DNA of 64,000 nt from Tenacibaculum sp. M341 (GTDB lineage: Bacteria > Bacteroidota > Bacteroidia > Flavobacteriales > Flavobacteriaceae). The notes beneath the pieces are model-generated. The model was not told where the DNA came from, made no database searches, and saw nothing but the letters and a program-made list of their open reading frames with translations. Below, in pieces: positions 60,365-64,000 of this stretch; within the stretch, counting starts at the first letter, position 1; the number at the start of each line of letters is the position of its first letter. Both the position numbers and the translations under genes were made by a program. The stretch spans positions 309,211 through 373,210 of the forward strand of contig NZ_SJXJ01000003.1 of NCBI RefSeq assembly GCF_004337695.1. Reading direction: 5' to 3'.

Positions 60365-63300
60365 TTATTTTGTAGAGTCAATAGGTTGTATGGTATCTAA
60401 CTCTTTTTGGGTGGCAGATTCAAGTGAATCTAGAAGTTCTAATTCTTCTTCAGTACCACTATCAGGAATAAATAATCGTTCTTTTTCTAAATATTCTAAA
60501 AGAATGCTTTTAAAATATTCATCATCATCAAAACGACCTATTTGATCTAGCAAGTTTCTATACATGTACAAGCTTGTTTCAATATCGTCAGCTACATAGT
60601 TAGGATTTTCATAAGTGTAATAATAATCTAATCGCTGTTTTAAGATATCGATTAAAGTTTCAGCAGTCATTCGAGCTTTATCCTTATCTCCAATTTTGTA
60701 ATACAATTCAGGATATCCCAAAGAAATACTGTAATGACCAAAATCTTTAATAGGCATTTTATGTAACGATAAATCTAAAACATCTTTAGCCGTTGTTGTA
60801 TCACCTTGTACTAAAAACTCTTCAGATAAACGCATTAAGTTATTTCTTAATGAAATTGCATTTCTCTTACTTTGTTCATCTAAGTAAATTTCACCGTTAT
60901 TAATTGTTTTCCAATCCCATTTTTCAACATTGGCTAGCATTTTTTCAGGATCAATTCTTCCCATATCAAACATAGATTTACCTGCAATAGGTGTTTTAAT
61001 AGGAACTAATTTAAACGACATACCATCTAATTGTAAGTAATCTTTCAACCAAATATACTCTTCGTCAGCATTTGCTCCTCCAGTAAAGTAGATAGGACGT
61101 TTCCAATCGAAGTTGTTAAGAATATCAAGCATTAATATTCTGTTTTTAGTAATAGCATCGTCAATTTCTATATCTATATAATCAACTATTTTATCAGCGT
61201 CTTTAGCTGCTACAATACCATATTTTAAAACATTTTCTTTGTTTACAGGAACTCTTATTTTATTAGTTGGATAAATCTTTTCCTTTAAATTGTTTTGAGT
61301 TTCATAATAAGTAGCTTCATTGTCGCTAGCAATCCATTGCATAAAAGACTTTAAAGGAAGTACAGAATCTTTTAATTTAGGATGTGGGAAATGATAAGCA
61401 ATATCTAAAGTTCCATATTTATATTGATGGTGTTTTAATTTTGACGGAATTGGATCTGCATCATATGTTTTTTTCTTCATTTGATCTATGTACCAATCAG
61501 TTGCAAATAAACTAGTGTTTATAATTTTAATATCTCTTCTAACACCTTCAATTTGCTGCATATACCAAAGCGGAAAAGTATCATTATCACCAATAGTAAA
61601 AATAATAGCATTCGGATCACAACTTTCTAAGTACGTTTGTGCATTTAATTGCGCAATGTATCTATCAGCTCTATCATGATCATCCCAGTTTTGGAATCCC
61701 ATTAATGTTGGAACAGCCAATAAAGAAACCACAGAAACAGCCATTGCCATCATTGGAGTTTTTACATAATTTTTTAAGTATTCGTATATAGCTAATACAC
61801 CAAAACCTATCCATATGGCGAATACATAAAAAGAGCCAACTACAGCATAATCTCTTTCTCTAGGTTCAAAAGGTTTTGGGTTAGTGTAAAAGATAATAGC
61901 AAAACCAGTAAAAGCAAAGAATAATGCTAAAGCGTACCAATTGTACTTATCTTTATTTACATGGTATAATAATCCGATAATACCTAAAATAAGAGGTAAA
62001 AAGAAATATGTATTTCTTCCTTTGTTATTTTTAATTTCATCTGGAAGATTATCTTGTGGAGCGATAAATAAATTATCAATAGGCTTAATACCACTTAACC
62101 AATTACCATTATTGTCAAGGTGTCCTTGTACATCATTTTGTCGACCTACAAAGTTCCACATAAAATAACGACCATACATATAACCAAACTGATAGCTGAT
62201 CATAAAACGTAAATTTTCTGCAAAAGTTGGTCTTCTGGTACTAGACATCGGAATACCTGCTATTTGCTTGTAGTATTGCTCAGCTCCAGGATCTACCATT
62301 CGAGGAATAAAACCTTTGTGTTTGCTAGACCATTTTGGAATTACATTTTTATATTGATTAACGATCTCATATTTACCGTTAATTTTTTCATACTTAGGTT
62401 TGTCGTCTTTATAAACATCAACTAAGTCACCGTATTCATCTATAGTTTTCTCTTGTTCTTTCTTATAAGCAAAAGAGTAGTACTTGTCATAAAATACATT
62501 CGCATCACCATATTGTTCACGATTGTAATATGCTAAAAGTTCTCTGGCACTCGATGGATTATTTTCGTTTACAATAGTATCCGCATTGGCTCTAATAGGT
62601 AACATTAACCAAGAAGAAAAACCAATCATTATAAATAAAACAGATAAAATAGCGGTATTAGCAGTTACTAACTGTTTTTTTCTAGTGTAATTTAAACCAA
62701 CATAAAAAAGAACAATTAAAATAATACCTGCTATAATAGTTCCAGAATTATAAGGAAGCCCAATAGAATTGATAAAGAACAATTCAGAAACACTAAAGAA
62801 TTTTAAAGTAAAAGGGAAAAGGAATTTAAATACAAAAGCTAAAACTAAAATAGAAACTACAGTAGCAATGGCGGTTGTTTTTAATGTTTTGTTTTCATAA
62901 TTCTTAAAGTAATATAGCATTACAATTGCAGGAATTACCAATAATGATAGTATGTGTACTCCAAAAGATAAACCTACAACAAAGCTAATTAATAATAGCC
63001 ACTTGTTTCCTCTAGGTGATAGCATTTCTCCTTCCCAACGAAGTCCTAACCAAAAAAGTAAAGCCATTAAAAAAGAAGACATCGCATACACTTCACCTTC
63101 TACAGCACTAAACCAAAAACTATCAGAAAAAGTATACGCTAAAGAACCAACTAAACCACTACCTAAAACAGCAATTTTTTCTCCTAATTCTAAAGAATTA
63201 TTTTTGATGACAATTCTTTTGGCTAAATTAGTGATGGTCCAAAACATAAATAATATTGTAAAGGCACTTGCCAAGCCAGACATAAAGTTGACCATTTTAG

Positions 63301-63529
63301 CCCATTGACTAGGATCACTAGTAAACATGGCAAAAAATGCACCAAGCATTTGAAAAAGAGGAGCGCCAGGTGGATGCCCTACTTCAAGATTTACAGAAGT
63401 AGAAATGTATTCACCACAATCCCAAAAACTAACTGTAGGTTCTAATGTTAAAGTATAAGTAATAAGTGCAATTGCGAATGATAACCACCCAAGAATAATA
63501 TCCCACTTTTTGAAATTAAAGTCTTTCAT
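60365..63529 (-). CDS. GT117 (DUF2723) membrane glycosyltransferase
   Basis: A 1054-aa protein with about 13 hydrophobic helices in the first 590 residues and a soluble TPR-like C-terminus. 'GLWxFAIALITYTLTLEPTVSFWDCGEYIST' (opening quoted loosely) and 'NLEVGHPPGAPLFQMLGAFFAMF' are the DUF2723 signature: acidic WDCGE and HPPGAP. 'IFTIGDNDTFPLWYMQQIEGVRRDI' is the conserved soluble motif. Related proteins transfer sugar from lipid donors to secreted proteins. Start is taken at MKDFNFKKWD. Confidence 0.93.
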   Translation of the reverse strand: MKDFNFKKWDIILGWLSFAIALITYTLTLEPTVSFWDCGEYISTSVNLEVGHPPGAPLFQMLGAFFAMFTSDPSQWAKMVNFMSGLASAFTILFMFWTITNLAKRIVIKNNSLELGEKIAVLGSGLVGSLAYTFSDSFWFSAVEGEVYAMSSFLMALLFWLGLRWEGEMLSPRGNKWLLLISFVVGLSFGVHILSLLVIPAIVMLYYFKNYENKTLKTTAIATVVSILVLAFVFKFLFPFTLKFFSVSELFFINSIGLPYNSGTIIAGIILIVLFYVGLNYTRKKQLVTANTAILSVLFIMIGFSSWLMLPIRANADTIVNENNPSSARELLAYYNREQYGDANVFYDKYYSFAYKKEQEKTIDEYGDLVDVYKDDKPKYEKINGKYEIVNQYKNVIPKWSSKHKGFIPRMVDPGAEQYYKQIAGIPMSSTRRPTFAENLRFMISYQFGYMYGRYFMWNFVGRQNDVQGHLDNNGNWLSGIKPIDNLFIAPQDNLPDEIKNNKGRNTYFFLPLILGIIGLLYHVNKDKYNWYALALFFAFTGFAIIFYTNPKPFEPRERDYAVVGSFYVFAIWIGFGVLAIYEYLKNYVKTPMMAMAVSVVSLLAVPTLMGFQNWDDHDRADRYIAQLNAQTYLESCDPNAIIFTIGDNDTFPLWYMQQIEGVRRDIKIINTSLFATDWYIDQMKKKTYDADPIPSKLKHHQYKYGTLDIAYHFPHPKLKDSVLPLKSFMQWIASDNEATYYETQNNLKEKIYPTNKIRVPVNKENVLKYGIVAAKDADKIVDYIDIEIDDAITKNRILMLDILNNFDWKRPIYFTGGANADEEYIWLKDYLQLDGMSFKLVPIKTPIAGKSMFDMGRIDPEKMLANVEKWDWKTINNGEIYLDEQSKRNAISLRNNLMRLSEEFLVQGDTTTAKDVLDLSLHKMPIKDFGHYSISLGYPELYYKIGDKDKARMTAETLIDILKQRLDYYYTYENPNYVADDIETSLYMYRNLLDQIGRFDDDEYFKSILLEYLEKERLFIPDSGTEEELELLDSLESATQKELDTIQPIDSTK

Positions 63530-63687
63530 AATTATAATGTCCAAAAATCAATGCGAATGTACTATTTTAAGTTAAAAGCAGTACGTAAAACAAAATATTT
63601 TATTTAATCAAAAAGCAAAGTTAAAAGATTGAATTGTTGGTGTTGATAAAGTTCTGTTAAAAGGATAAAATAAAAAAATAAAAAAAA

Positions 63688-63719
63688 GTTTTGTGTGTAT
63701 ATAGAAATGTTCTATATTT
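63688..63719 (+). promoter_or_regulatory. tRNA-Gln promoter
   Basis: TTTTG at 63688-63692 and TATATTTG at 63712-63719 are separated by 19 bases, a near-ideal Bacteroidota promoter. It ends 19 bases before the mature tRNA. Confidence 0.85.
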
Positions 63720-63738
63720 GCACCCGCAATTAAGGTAT

Positions 63739-63809
63739 TGGCCTATGGTGTAATGGTAACACACCGGTTTTTGGTACCGATATTCAAGGTTCGAGTCCTT
63801 GTAGGCCAA
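63739..63809 (+). tRNA. tRNA-Gln (TTG anticodon)
   Basis: Acceptor stem TGGCCTA / TAGGCCA, anticodon stem CCGG/CCG with loop containing TTG, and T-arm GGTTCGAGTCC. The CCA end is not encoded. The TTG anticodon reads CAA glutamine codons. Confidence 0.95.
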
Positions 63810-63810
63810 C

Positions 63811-63843
63811 AAAAAGCTTCTAGATTTTCTGGAAGCTTTTTTT
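63811..63843 (+). terminator. Rho-independent terminator of tRNA-Gln
   Basis: Stem AAAAAGCTTC / GAAGCTTTTT with an 11-base loop and T run. Confidence 0.9.
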
Positions 63844-63901
63844 ATTTAATATCTTTTTAGATGTCTGCAGAATTATTTTGGATCATTCCTAAAAGTTGTG
63901 G

Positions 63902-64000
63902 TTAAGCAAAAATTTGTGTTAATCTGTATAGAAAGAATTCTACATTTCTCACTCCTCTAAATTGAGCTCTAAACGCTTTTATTTTAGCATTAAAAGATTC
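63902..64000 (-). CDS. Transposase C-terminus (ISL3/ISAon1-like), partial
   Basis: The last 32 codons of a gene entering from the right edge: ESFNAKIKAFRAQFRGVRN followed by VEFFLYRLTQIFA. This is the very conserved end of ISL3-type DDE transposases ('NAKIKAFRxQFRGVRN'). Its glutamate would be part of the DDE catalytic region. The rest is outside the window. Confidence 0.82.
   Translation of the reverse strand, partial: ESFNAKIKAFRAQFRGVRNVEFFLYRLTQIFA

Overview
The window is AT-rich chromosomal DNA from a marine Flavobacteriaceae-type bacterium (Bacteroidota). The evidence is the gene content (the CBS protein-nadK-DUF6089-uppS-bamA-ompH block, GT117/DUF2723, LytTR regulators, a CHU_C-like C-terminal domain, a GH16 agarase/porphyranase-type lipoprotein) and repeated TAnnTTTG promoter -7 elements with almost no Shine-Dalgarno sequences. 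I cannot assign a genus with confidence; a Tenacibaculum/Polaribacter/Kordia-like organism would fit.

Layout. 1-8.4 kb holds conserved housekeeping genes: outer-membrane assembly, undecaprenyl-PP synthesis, NAD kinase, pdxJ and a TerC protein. 8.5-9.5 kb has a divergent pair of small DNA-binding proteins over repeated operator-like sites. 9.8-16.1 kb carries trigger factor, a CPBP protease, a LytTR regulator, a DEAD-box helicase, a very small gene with its own promoter and terminator, and a uracil-DNA-glycosylase-like protein. 16.1-19.6 kb has a GH16 lipoprotein and a cluster of two double-glycine-leader, four-cysteine peptides around a DUF6734 protein with a DxD motif. 20-28.4 kb carries polA, a matrixin-like protease bounded by a 44-bp direct repeat, a metallophosphoesterase, a thioredoxin fold without CXXC, and a frameshifted membrane gene.

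28.4-44.2 kb is an accessory region. About 19 mostly unrelated small genes lie on the minus strand with long intergenic stretches. Several genes are flanked by gene-specific inverted repeats (xxxxAAC/GTTxxxx), and the intergenic stretches share motifs such as ACGTAGGGCTAAACACA. I read this as an integron-like cassette array (a cluster of attC-like sites with no integrase in view). It includes an AIPR-type abortive-infection protein with an N-terminal nuclease motif, a HEPN-like RNxxxH protein, an SMI1/KNR4 protein, a likely group II intron 3' remnant and a MITE-like insertion.

44.2-55.6 kb is the most striking part. It is a TOMM (azole-type RiPP) locus with three tandem, nearly identical 41-aa precursors sharing the core ACSSSSSCCG, each followed by a hairpin. 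Downstream come an Ocin-ThiF-like leader-binding protein, a YcaO cyclodehydratase ending in HPFP, a SagB-type dehydrogenase, an HExxH protease, a Rieske oxygenase and an MFS exporter. After a terminator, on the same strand, follow a LodA/GoxA-type (CTQ quinone cofactor) oxidase and its LodB-type flavoprotein. A PAS-LuxR regulator is divergent to the precursors. To the right are a second ThiF-like enzyme, a lipoprotein, and a GNAT + small LuxR pair.

60.3-64 kb has a GT117 membrane glycosyltransferase, tRNA-Gln(TTG) and the truncated end of a transposase. All functions are inferred by reading the sequence; no database search was run.
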